Assembly (NCBI GenBank): GCA_020744425.1
Contig: JAGMUV010000002.1
Location: 2,648,501-2,712,500, forward strand
Origin: Dactylonectria macrodidyma
Lineage: Eukaryota > Ascomycota > Sordariomycetes > Hypocreales > Nectriaceae
DNA: 64,000 nucleotides
Direction: 5' to 3'
Shown here: in pieces, positions 10,753 to 20,886 of the stretch
How the letters are laid out: the number at the start of each line of letters is the position of its first letter
Position numbering within the stretch: the stretch's first letter is position 1
Notes under the pieces: generated by a model
Databases searched by the model: none
Told to the model about the DNA's origin: nothing
The model's input: the letters and a program-made list of their open reading frames with translations, nothing else
Program-made: the position numbers and the translations under genes

Positions 10753-13097
10753 ATGGTGTCCGACGAGCATTACGAGATGTGCTTGCCCATCCTGCAGGAT
10801 CTTACCTTGGAGGATGAGGACAAGACGGACAAGCTAGAGGACCTCTTTCGCAAGGAGACGTCCCTAACGGGCACCTCGCTCGACAACGCCATCCTCGATG
10901 CTCTGTGGCGCTATCGCGACGGCGGCGGAAGCTCCACGTCGCCGCCGCCTATCCGACAAACCATTCTTCGACGCCCCTCTCCAGCCTCGTGGCGTGGCTC
11001 GCCAACTCCCCTCTCCGGGTCTCCAAGGCTTGCCGTGAGTCCCTTAGCTCCTCCAGGCTTCGTCCCCTCCACCTTTGGCCGGGCCAAATCGTCCACAGCC
11101 TCACCCTTTTCGTCTCCTCGAGCCTCGCCGCGCTTGGCTCTCGCGACCCCCGTGATCCCACATAGTCCCAACCTGAACGCGTACGAGTTCGCAAGCGATC
11201 CGACCCCTGCTACTGAGATACTGGGCGAATACCAAACCGAGAATGTCGAGTGGCTTGTTAGTGACGATGCTGCTAGCGTCACCTCGTCTGTCGGCAACTC
11301 GAGCGGTCTGAATGCTGCCGCCCCTGAGTTCTCCTCCATGTCGGCTCAGTCGTCCGACATGTCGCCATATGATATGCTGCGCTCCATCCTCGGCCAAGCC
11401 AGGACCGACGAAGAGATCGAGGCCGCCCTGGCACTGCACGGATACGATCTAAGTGCGACTATCGTGTCCATTATGGAAAGCCAGGCTCAAGACGGCACTC
11501 TGGCTGCTGCGCCAGCAGATGAGCCCAAGAACGTCCTTATTGGAAAATCTGTAACACCCATTAGCCGCCCGACCACGCCTCTCGGGCAGCAAAAATCTGG
11601 GGTCATCTGCAAATTCTACATGTCCACGGGCCAGTGTCTTCGTGCAGATTGTCGTTTTAGCCATGACCTCAGCAATCACCTCTGCAAGTAAGTCAAATCA
11701 TGACGGAGATCAAGCTTTGGCGTGAATTTTGTTTTTTCTAACACGTTGCTCCCTTTAGATATTGGGTGATGGGCAACTGCTTAGCCGGAGAGACGTGCAT
11801 CTTCTCGCACGATCCCGCAAAGCTCATGAACAAGCTGACGATGGACGGAACTAACACGCCACCCACCAAGGGGCAAGGCAATTTGCAGCTGGGGGACCTC
11901 AACTCGTTTCCGTCTCTGCAGCCTGGAACCCCCGAGCAGTTGAGCGCCTTCGTTGGAGGGCTTAACCTGCCATCCGTTGGCATCACTCCACCGCCAGGTT
12001 TGAAACATTTCCATGGAACTGAGAGTCCTCGCGCGCGATCTCGACCCGGCAGCCGGCAGCAGGCTAAGGATCCAGGAGTCTCTGCACCAGCATTTGATGA
12101 CAATGATGCTTTCCCCTCGCTGGGATCCGCGTCTGCTAAACAGGGCAAGAAGCATCACGGCAAGCGTGGCGGCCACGGCCATGGGCACAAGGAGAACTTT
12201 GCCCCTAGCTCGCTGGCTGACATTGTCAAGATGAGCCCATCCCCTACTCCTGGATCCCCCCGTCCTGAATCTAAGAAGGCGGGACGGAACGGCGTCACAA
12301 CAGGGCAGAGGAACGGCGAAAACAGCCCTGCAGCGCAGGCGATTCCCAGTCCAAAGCATATCCCCTGGCTAGAGACGGGAGAACGGGCCAACAAAGCCTA
12401 TCTGAAGGCCCGCCAAGAGGCTATCAAGCACGGCGGCCTTCGCAACAAGTTTCTGCAGAGGTTTGTTTCTTGCCCCAGCATTTGGCGCAAATTGATACTT
12501 GACCAAGCCAAGCTAACTGATGACAATAGTGCTGCGCAAGCCTGGAACCGTAATGACGCCAGGGCGGCCAAGGCTCTAAGCCTGCGAGGCCAGAGCGAGA
12601 ATGACCTGATGCGCAAGGCGCACCGGGAGGCAGCGCGGGAGCTGTACGAAGAGCGCAACAGGGCCAGCGTTAATGGGCTGGAGCTCTACGTCGACCTGCA
12701 CGGGCTACACCCCGAGGAGGCTGTCGAGTACCTGGAAAAGGTGCTGATGGAGAACAGCAAGGAGTCTCGGGCCATCTACGCCATCACCGGGTCGGGACAC
12801 CACAGTAAGAACGGCAAAGACAAGGTGGGCAGGGCGATCCGCAACTTCCTCAACGAGTGGCGATACGCGTACCGCGAGTTCTCGGTGCCGGGAGACCGCA
12901 ACAACATGGGAGGCATTCTGGGTATCGACGCACGCAGCTGGGACAAATCACTGGCGCGTGAGAGCGGGGCCGACGAGGACAATGAAGAGGAGGAGGAAGA
13001 AGAGGTGGACATATTGAGCCAGGGTGTCGAGATCGGCGACGGCAAAGTGAGGCTGCTTGTGCGAGATCCGCCCAAGGGACCCAGTGGCAGGCGATGA
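10753..13097 (+). CDS. CUE-like, tandem CCCH zinc finger and Smr domain protein
   Basis: Three exons, 10753-11687, 11759-12460 and 12530-13097, give 734 residues. The last intron is 69 nt, a multiple of three, so an unspliced frame stays open and could mislead gene callers. A CUE/UBA-like helical segment (DMLRSILGQARTDEEIEAAL) lies near 230-270. Two CCCH fingers at about 291-330 (CKFYMSTGQC..CRFSH and CKYWVMGNC..CIFSH) are split by the first intron. The Smr domain at about 596-680 shows the VDLHGLHPEEA motif and the TGSGHH loop typical of Smr nucleases. The combination points to RNA binding and possibly endonucleolytic RNA turnover, with the CUE-like part contacting ubiquitin or ribosomes. 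The start codon chosen is the first one that gives conserved-looking sequence (MVSDEHYEM). An upstream in-frame ATG at 10522 is less likely. Confidence 0.92.
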
Positions 13098-13972
13098 CCC
13101 GCCGAGATAGAAAGCAGTAAAATGGTAAAGAACAATCCCCAACTACAGTCCGATTGATCCTTGGTAATGAGTCGCCGTTTGGAGAGACTCGAGAGACTAA
13201 GAGACTGGAGAGAGTTGTTTGCTTCAAGGCTCTCATGGGTAACTGGCATCTAACAGTTGATATCTACTTGAGTCCTGTATGAAAGGCGTTCCAACATGGC
13301 CCTATAGCCTTGTAATTATAGGTACTATCCACTAAGCCTTAGCAGACTGTAGCGCATAGGCATTAAGTAGTGGGGGGGCCTGTGGCGCAGTCGGTACAGA
13401 ATAGGCACTTTTACGAACAAGCCTCAGCGGGTGCTGAAGCCTGACACTAGCAAGGAACCGGGACGTCATGCAAGAACAGAGACGATCCAATCGATGCAAC
13501 CCAATCCATCCACCACGGGCGAGCTGCGTGTCTCACTCCCCCATCTCTCGCATCTCTTCTCAACTTCATTCCATTTGTCTCTCAAACATCTGTAGAGGTT
13601 GATTGCCATTTCCCGAAGCCATTTCCATCGCCGTCCCTTGCGCTTCTTCTCGCTCCGCCTGCCGGCCTGTCGAATCGCCCGATCTAGCTCTCTCTCTCAT
13701 CCGACTGCCCCGGGGCATCGTTGTCACTCCGCGCCTTCCGACGTCGTTTCTCAACCCGCTTTCGCGTCAGCATGGCCGCGTAGCCCCAAGCCCTCTTTGC
13801 TTCTTTTTCTTCTTCCTCTCTATACCGAATTCTTTGCACAAGCAGGACAGGACGAACAAAGACACCCTCAATTTTTCGACCGCAGACCCGTCCCTCGAGC
13901 GCCAGGTCCGTCAACGTGGTACATCGCATCGCATCGCATCCCAACCCCAGAAGAAAATACTCCCCAAAAAGG
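13098..13972. other. intergenic region upstream of TVP38
   Basis: About 0.9 kb with no supported gene. A short match to a pol III A-box (TGGCGCAGTCGGTA, 13383-13396) is present, but no B-box or cloverleaf follows, so no tRNA is called. The last 350 bp are pyrimidine-rich, like the leader of the following gene. Confidence 0.45.
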
Positions 13973-15149
13973 ATGCCTGCCGACTACCAATCTGCGGCGC
14001 AAGCCCTGGCCCTCTCACCCTCTCGCGGCTCGTCGCCTTCCCCATCGCTTGCCCCGTGGTCCTCGTCCGCCGCCGCTCGTCGCCGCCTGTCCAACCCTCT
14101 CGCCCGGCCTGTGGGCCACGGCGGCGCCGGCTCCTTCGTCCGCCGCATCGGCGCCTCAGTCCAGCTCCTCGGCGAGCAGACCCTCAAGGTCTTCCTGCGC
14201 CTGACGCCGCTGCAGCGCCTCCTCGCCCTCGCTGGCGTCGCCTTCGCTCTCGTCTTCGGCATCCTCGCCCTCATCTACTCACACGCCTTCTTCTCCTGGC
14301 TGGCCCCCATCGCCGAGTCGTGGCGCAAGCTGCCCGCCGGATGGATGCTCATCTTCATCTTCATCTTCATCACCTCGATCCCTCCCGTCGTCGGTTACTC
14401 CACCATCGCCACCATCTCCGGCTTCGTCTACGGCTTCCCTTGGGGCTGGCCGGTCGTCTCTGCCGGATGTACCCTCGGTGCCCTCGGCGCCTTCATGGCC
14501 AGCCGGACCATCCTCAGCGGCTACGTCGACCGCATGGTCGGCAAGGACCACCGCTTTGTCGCACTGAGCCAGGTCCTGCGCCAGGAAGGCGTCTGGTACC
14601 TAACTGCCATCCGCTTCTGCCCGTTGCCCTTTAGCTTGAGCAACGGCTTCCTAGCCACCATTCCCAGCATTACGCCCTTAGCCTTCACCCTCTCGACCGC
14701 ATTGTCAAGGTACGTTGTTCTCTATATATAATCTTTCCCTGCTGACTAACCCATGAAGCCCCAAACTGCTTGTCCATGTCTTCATCGGCAGCCGCCTCGC
14801 GCTCCTTGCCGAGAAGGGCGACCAAATGTCCGCCGGCGATAAGGCCGTCAACTACATCAGCATGGCCGTTGGCGGTGCCGTCGGCCTGACCGTCGGCCTC
14901 ATCATTTACCGCCGCACCATGGCCCGCGCCGCCGAGCTAGCCCGCATTGACGCCCAGGGCGGTGCTGCCGAGGAGGGCGACGCCGGATATGAAGATGCTG
15001 AGTCCTCGTCCCTCATGGACCCTGAGGATGCCGCTGTCCTCATGTCTGATGACGATATCTCGTTGTGGGGCAGGGACGATGCCGTGTACAGGGATGAAGA
15101 CGACGGCGAACATGTGCCTTCTGGCAAGCCGAACCAGGATCAGGATTAG
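13973..15149 (+). CDS. TVP38: Golgi membrane protein Tvp38 (VTT / SNARE-associated family)
   Basis: Two exons, 13973-14709 and 14759-15149, give 375 residues. The intron is only 49 nt but has a perfect CTGACTAAC branch. The N-terminus is Ser/Ala-rich and cytosolic-looking. The VTT core lies at about 75-285, with hydrophobic segments beginning [20 protein letters not shown] and [10 protein letters not shown], the conserved [14 protein letters not shown] re-entrant segment, and [11 protein letters not shown] further membrane helix ([14 protein letters not shown]) precedes an acidic tail rich in Asp and Glu. Family members sit in Golgi and endosomal membranes, and VTT proteins such as TMEM41B and VMP1 act as lipid scramblases. 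That activity here is inference. It is convergent with the Cys-Pro motif gene. Confidence 0.93.
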
Positions 15150-15638
15150 AAGTTTTTAAGAGTTTCAAGCGAGAGTTATCATGTACAGACGAACAGCGAC
15201 AGCGGCGAGGATTTGAGCCTCTTTTACGGGGTAGACATTTCGGATGAGGATACGTGTCTGTGGGATAGACGGCGTTCTCGGTATTGATTTGCGTTCTTGT
15301 TACCCAACATTCACGGGATGAGCGCCTTGAGGGCAGTAGAGTGTAAATGATAGAAAGATGACGCAGTGTCGTCTTGGCAGCCGTGTCATGCCGCGGATTG
15401 TAACTCAATTTGGATATCATGTCGCTAGAAGTTGTACCGTCCCCGATCTCTTGCACGGGATGCGTGAAATCAAAATGTCTTGGGGTCAAAGAAATAAAAA
15501 ATAAAATGTTGCAACGCTCCGCTCTATGGGATTCATTCCCAGCTGTATTTCCTCCTAAACGCCGTCGCTCATGCATTCTCAGATATCCCATGTAAAATGA
15601 AAACAATAATCAACAAAAGATTACAAATGTGACCGACT
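15150..15638. other. convergent intergenic region (3' UTRs)
   Basis: The 489 bp separate two convergent stop codons. The stretch is AT-richer than its neighbours towards 15470-15630, consistent with polyadenylation regions. No gene is seen. Confidence 0.45.
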
Positions 15639-17612
15639 TTACTGGTTTGGTCGGTATTGGTTCATGAACTGAATGGCCTGATCCATAGGGTATCCGATGA
15701 AAACAGGTCCGGTGAAGACCATTTGAGGTACGCTGCCTATCCCCTTGACTGTGTCCGGGTTGATGAAGGTGGGTTGGTGAGGGATCGAGGACTCGTGCCG
15801 AGGAGCTTCCTCCTTCGCAGGCGTCAATGGCGGCATGCCTGGGGCTTCGAGAGCGGTTGAAGAAGGTTGAACATGATGATTTGCCTGTGTTGGGTGCGGT
15901 GGAGGCATACCGAGGGTAGCGAATTTGGTGTGGTCAAAGGGACATTTGCCGGGCGCCTTCTTGGCGGGAGTCTGGGTGCTTCGGACACTCTGCACTGTAC
16001 TCGGCATGCGCACGGGTGCGGGAGGCGGGGAGAGAAGCCGACCATCGTCAAGCCCTCGTTGTTCGTATGAGGGGACGTGGATGCCCCATGGACGGCTGGG
16101 TGATTCACCGACTCGAACCTCCTTGAGAGGACGGTCAAAGTGGCTCTGGCGTTCGTTGTCCACCTGGTCTGGCTCAAGTTGGGTGTCATCAGGGTCCGAG
16201 TTGACACTAACAGCTTGGGCCCAGTTCTCAACCCTTTCATTCGGTTCTTGCACCACATCACTCGGTCGGGGCGGTTCTTCGTCTGCCTCGGGCAGCATAG
16301 GTTGGTGCAGTTGGCCGAGGCCTTCGATCATGCTCACAATATCGCCATATTTGGAGTCTATCTTCTTGATTTGGTCCTCGTCACGCTGGTAGCGTCGTAA
16401 ACAGACTTCATGGCTGCGGGGCAGCTCGTGCTTGTGCGTTTCAACATAGTGTGCAATCTCTGCGGGCGAGTGCTTGTCCATATAGCGGATGGGGCACTTG
16501 CCTGCTGAGGAGCCATTGGTACGAGCTTGTTGGGACGTGGATTCTGCATACATGGCGGCACAGATGGGATCCATTGAGTGGTGGGGAGTGGAATCCCGTA
16601 CATCATTTTGGGGATTCTCGGAGCCGTTGATTGTTTCTGGCTGGGAGAACGGGCAACCAAGGTGGCCCTTCTTTCCCTCGACCGTAAAGTCTTGTTCTAA
16701 GGCCGTCGACATGGATGTCTGGGCGTGGGAGGTCTGTGACAAAGTATTTCTGCTGGAGCCGGTGGTCTTGCTTGCTTCTCCCAGCGAGGCAAGCTGATTA
16801 GCCGCGCGACGTCCGTCTCGGATGACGAGAGCAATCTGATGCTGGGAATTCAGGTCCGGCGACCGGGGAAGGGGAACGGGCAGTGAACTGTCCACCGGCA
16901 TGTACGAAGGAAGCTGGAGCTTGCCCAATGTGTCCGCTATCTCAGGTGCTGCAGGTGCATACTTGTCGGCAAGATACTGGAACTGGTTGGCGTCCTGAGT
17001 TAGCATGGTCGAGTCGAGATGGCCGATGCAGGTTACAACGAATGTGAGGGTGAGGGTGAGGGTAGGAGATGGGCAAGGTGAAATTGGCGAGTTGATGATG
17101 ATAGAAGGGGGGAAAGGATGAAAGTACGTCAGGTATCAGAACGTTGTAATGGTGTCAATCTCGGCAATTGAGCCAGTTGGCTGCATGCTCTTGATCTAGA
17201 GCTAATAACTCATCATGCTGACGGGACCCCGAACCTGCCTACACCGAACCGAGAGCTCCGGTATCGCCGAGCTGGGTCGGATAGAAAGAAATGTAGGCAA
17301 GGCAGGTAAGGGATCCATTTCAGGTCCCTTTGAGTGATGTGTGCATTTGGTATGGGGTTGGATGTGGATATGAATGGGCAGGCTGGAGGTGGTAGTGGCT
17401 TGATTTGAAATCCAACTGGGAGGGTGCTTGGAGTGCTGAGAGTGCTGAAAGAGGATACCTTAGGTACCTCGCACAGAGTCGTGACTTACCTGCTCATGTG
17501 CGAAGCGCAGCTTGTGTTCCAGAACAGTCTTGCGATCCGTCAGTGTCTGGACCTCATCGGCAAGAGCAGTAAAAGCATCCGCCAGCGAGTGCGCAAGATG
17601 AAGATAGGCCAT
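15639..17612 (-). CDS. unknown protein with N-terminal coiled coil and three Cys-Pro motifs
   Basis: Two exons on the minus strand, 17490-17612 and 15639-16994, give 492 residues. The first exon (41 codons) encodes a heptad-like helix (LADEVQTLTDRKTVLEHKLRFAHEQ) and ends in GTAAGT. The join continues DANQFQYLADKYAPAAPEIADTL in the same helical style, which supports it. The 495-nt intron is long for this genome. An alternative single-exon form starting at 17006 would have 455 residues. Three motifs share the pattern G-C-P or G-K-C-P: Cys155 (HLGCPF), Cys208 (GKCPIRY) and Cys392 (GKCPFDH). A conserved-looking segment of about 70 residues follows the second (PAEIAHYVETHKHELPRSHEVC). The rest is Pro/Ser-rich and probably disordered. 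I recognise no family. The Cys-Pro motifs resemble heme-regulatory motifs. Confidence 0.8.
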
Positions 17613-19078
17613 GCCCTATTCCCTTTATTTTCTTGTGCCCTTTTGCGCGTGCAGCGTGTTAAAGGGGAAGAAGAGGGAAAGGGTGAGAAGGATGAAGGAA
17701 AAGAGTTTGCTGTGAAGTAGGCAAGGTAGTCACGAATTGGAATAGTGGGGAAGCATGATGGAGTTGCCAGCCTCCAACGCCACTTTCGGAGCGGCGATTG
17801 ATAGGTCCGGTCTGGTTGCTGTGGGGACTCGCAACACGCATTGCCGCATCCCACCTGAATAGACGCAGCACATACCTCGTAGCTTGGAGAGGAGACAGGA
17901 GAGGACTAGAATTGCGAGTCGTGTTTCCCCCACGCGGACATGGCGGAGTACGGAGCAACTCATGATGGCTGCCATCCGAGGCATCTCGGACATTCCTCAC
18001 CACATTGATGCAGCATATCTGCAAGGCCAAGTGTCTTGGCAGCTTGCTTTCTTTCCGATGCCAGCGTCTAAGTACCTCTTAACCCATAGCCCGTGCAAAC
18101 ACGCACACAGGCACAGCGACTTCGGGAGCATTATGCACCGATTCGAAATATGCGATCGCCGCTTGGATGGCCCTTCCATGTCTCGGAGCTGAGAGCTCTC
18201 TCTCTCAGATGGAGAATCCCTGTTGTGGCGCGAAACCAAGTGCGTGCAGACACGCCATCTGCCATCATTTTACGGCGCAAGTCGGATGAGATGATTATCC
18301 TATGGTCAATTGACGCAGGATGTATGGATGGTGTGACGTTACTAGGCGTGGAAAAGCACCACTTCACTGGACTCGCTATTGTTCTCTTCACGGGCCTAAA
18401 ACGGCGTATCCTATTACAAAAACGAGTACCGGTAGATGATCCAGGCCATCGCCCGGTTGACTGCCTATTTACTCAGAGTACCTAGTCAGATCAATTAGCA
18501 TTATTACTTCCAAGGCGTCTCCAATTTCATATCTACGTACTATATCACCTGGATGCCACCGAGCTGAGGCCTCCCGGAGAGCAACCTACCCTATAGAGTG
18601 TAGAACTTGTACTTCGTGTTACTTAATCGTCCATTGATGGTAATAACTCATGGTCCCTCTCAAACCCCTTCAAGAAACGCCTACACGCTGATACGTGGCT
18701 TGCTGTGATAAACACCCTTCTAAGAGAGTGAGGCGTAGCATGCGGTCATCCACTCCCACAGGGTGACCCGCAGATAACAACCGACTGGCCTTGCAGTCGG
18801 GTCACAATCGTGACAACTACACAAGCCGTCTTCCGCTACCAGCCGTGGAACAAAAGTGCCTCCTTTCCACCCCCGATATATACACGTATATGTGTAGGTG
18901 ACTTGCAGGCCACAAAGGGATCCCGACCGAGCATATATCAAAGATACCTGCTTCTGGCAACTACGGAATACAGACGGATAGGTACCTTCCCGCCCTGAGC
19001 ATCCAACACATTGGCGCATCACCTCGGGCCATCACCTCCTCTTTAGCCTTCGCCTCCACCTCTACTTTCACCTCCATC
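17613..19078. promoter_or_regulatory. divergent promoter region
   Basis: About 1.5 kb between divergent starts of the Cys-Pro motif gene and the aminopeptidase gene. Open frames here overlap each other and look non-coding. A CT-rich stretch just before 19079 is the likely leader of the aminopeptidase mRNA. No repeat or RNA gene is seen. Confidence 0.45.
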
Positions 19079-20527
19079 ATGGCCGCCCCAGGCCCCGCCA
19101 TTCTCGACATTCCGCCGGCCAAGCTCCTCAGCAGCAAGTCGCATGTTGTACCTGGTCAACTGCTCGTGACGGAGCTGTTCTTTCAGGTACCCATTGATTA
19201 TGAGGCCAGTGGCAGCGGCAACGGCAACAGCAGCAGTAGTAACAGCAGCACCATCACGCTATTCGCCCGCCGCGTGACCAAGCACGAGGTGCCCATATTT
19301 GCACCGGACGACGAGCCGGCGCTGAAGCCGTACCTGGTCTTCCTAGAGGGCGGCCCGGGCTTCGGCAACCGGGAGCCGCAGGACCATCCCCTGACGCGGC
19401 CGGCCCTCGCCCGCGGCTACCAGCTGCTGCTGCTCGACCATCGCGGCGTCGGCCTCAGCACCCCCGTCAGCGCCGACATGCTCGCCCTCGTGCCCGGCGG
19501 ACCGGATGCCCAGGCTAGGTATCTCGGCCTCATGCGTCAGGACAACACGGTGCGCGACTGCGAGGCCGTTCGCAAGTGCTTGACCGAGAACTGGCCCGAC
19601 CGCAAGAGGCCCTGGTCCATCTTCGGCCAGTCCTACGGCGGCTTCATCAGCCTGTCGTACCTCTCCATGCACCCAGAGGGTCTGCGCGAGGTCTTCCTGA
19701 CGGGGGGGCTTGCACCTGTGGGCAAGACACCCGTCCAAGTGTATGAGGCCACCTTCGGCCGCACCCTCCAGCGCAACGAGGCCTACTATGCGAAGTTCCC
19801 TGACGATATCGAGACTGTCCGCGAGATCGCCTCCCACATCGAGAAGAAGGGCGGCGGCGTTCCCCTGCCCTCGGGCGGCGTCTTGACCGTCCCGCGCCTG
19901 CTGACCATGGGCATCGCCTTCGGCGGTCATGGTGGCTTCGACAACGTCCACTCGACGCTCCTCCACCTCAAAACCTCGCTGGAGCAGTTCGGCTTCCTGA
20001 CCCGGGCCTCCCTGGCGCCGCTCGAGGGCTGGACCCCCTTCGACACCAACATCATATACGCCATCCTCCATGAGGCCATCTACTGCGATGGACCCGGCAC
20101 GCCTTCCGCGTGGGCAGCGTACCGCGTGGGAAAGGCGCTCGACCCCTTTTCCTGGCTCACTCCAGACTTCTCCGTCTCATCGACCCCCGGGCCACTCAAT
20201 TTCGCTGGAGAGATGATATTCCCCCTTCACTTTGAGACGTACCCGGAATTGAAGCCTCTCACCGAGGTGGCCCAGAAGCTGGCCAACCGCGACGACTGGC
20301 CCGCGTTGTATGACCAGGAGAAGTTGCGCAATAACACCGTCCCCGTTTACGCGGCATCGTACGTTGACGACATGTACGTCGACTACGAGTTTGCCAAGGA
20401 CACAGCGAGGCTCGTCAAGGGCACCAAGGTGTTTGAGACGAATGCCATGTATCACTCGGCGCTGAGAGCCAAGTCGGAAGAGCTACTACAGAATCTCTTC
20501 GGCCTGCGCGACGATGTCATGGACTAA
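19079..20527 (+). CDS. prolyl aminopeptidase (proline iminopeptidase), alpha/beta hydrolase, MEROPS S33 type
   Basis: Single exon of 482 residues. It should release N-terminal proline from peptides (EC 3.4.11.5 family) in the cytosol, since no signal peptide is visible. The oxyanion loop is the GGPG at 91-94. The nucleophile elbow is GQSYGG at 183-188 with Ser185. Further support comes from LLLDHRGVGLST before the elbow, and from VDDMYVDYE and YHSALR near the C-terminus, which fit the acid and histidine of the triad. A low-complexity Ser/Asn/Gly insertion (about 43-58) sits in a surface loop near the N-terminus. The start is the only ATG close to the conserved region and lies behind a pyrimidine-rich leader. 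GC content is higher than in the neighbours, with strong C-ending codon use. Confidence 0.93.
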   Translation: MAAPGPAILDIPPAKLLSSKSHVVPGQLLVTELFFQVPIDYEASGSGNGNSSSSNSSTITLFARRVTKHEVPIFAPDDEPALKPYLVFLEGGPGFGNREPQDHPLTRPALARGYQLLLLDHRGVGLSTPVSADMLALVPGGPDAQARYLGLMRQDNTVRDCEAVRKCLTENWPDRKRPWSIFGQSYGGFISLSYLSMHPEGLREVFLTGGLAPVGKTPVQVYEATFGRTLQRNEAYYAKFPDDIETVREIASHIEKKGGGVPLPSGGVLTVPRLLTMGIAFGGHGGFDNVHSTLLHLKTSLEQFGFLTRASLAPLEGWTPFDTNIIYAILHEAIYCDGPGTPSAWAAYRVGKALDPFSWLTPDFSVSSTPGPLNFAGEMIFPLHFETYPELKPLTEVAQKLANRDDWPALYDQEKLRNNTVPVYAASYVDDMYVDYEFAKDTARLVKGTKVFETNAMYHSALRAKSEELLQNLFGLRDDVMD

Positions 20528-20886
20528 ATTGCCGCGGATCCTTCACATGTGCCTCACATGTACCTCACACAAGACCTTGGCCGGTAACATGGCTCCGTCA
20601 TAGCACTGTGATACAACGATGCAATAGGTAATGAAAGGCGATTTGTGTAGAATAGCCTGGTACTCCGAATGCAATGAACATACCCTGATGAATCGCTCTG
20701 ATTCAACTCCTAACAAACCCACGCGCCCCCATCACACCTACGGTTTGATCAGCCCTGTTCGATGATGCACAAACCCAGTACAATCCGTTTTCTTGTGCTA
20801 GATAGTTGATCCTAGTACCGACACGCGCACGTACCCCTTTGATACCCGCGAGTGCTCCTTTGCGCCAACCAACGTGACAACAGCTA
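20528..20886. other. convergent intergenic region
   Basis: The 359 bp lie between convergent stops of the aminopeptidase and BTB genes. They should contain both 3' UTRs. Nothing else is seen. Confidence 0.45.

Noticed and set aside
17045..17064. GAGGGT units as a telomere-like or G-quadruplex site
   Set aside because: Only three to four units and not the TTAGGG fungal telomere repeat; kept only as a note on the intron, not as a feature.
18093..18485. 130-codon frame in the divergent region left of the aminopeptidase
   Set aside because: Overlaps other open frames, has mixed codon use and no domain or conserved-looking motif.
19343..20071. 242-codon minus-strand frame opposite the aminopeptidase
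   Set aside because: Antisense to the catalytic part of the S33 peptidase; no domain, GC-driven.
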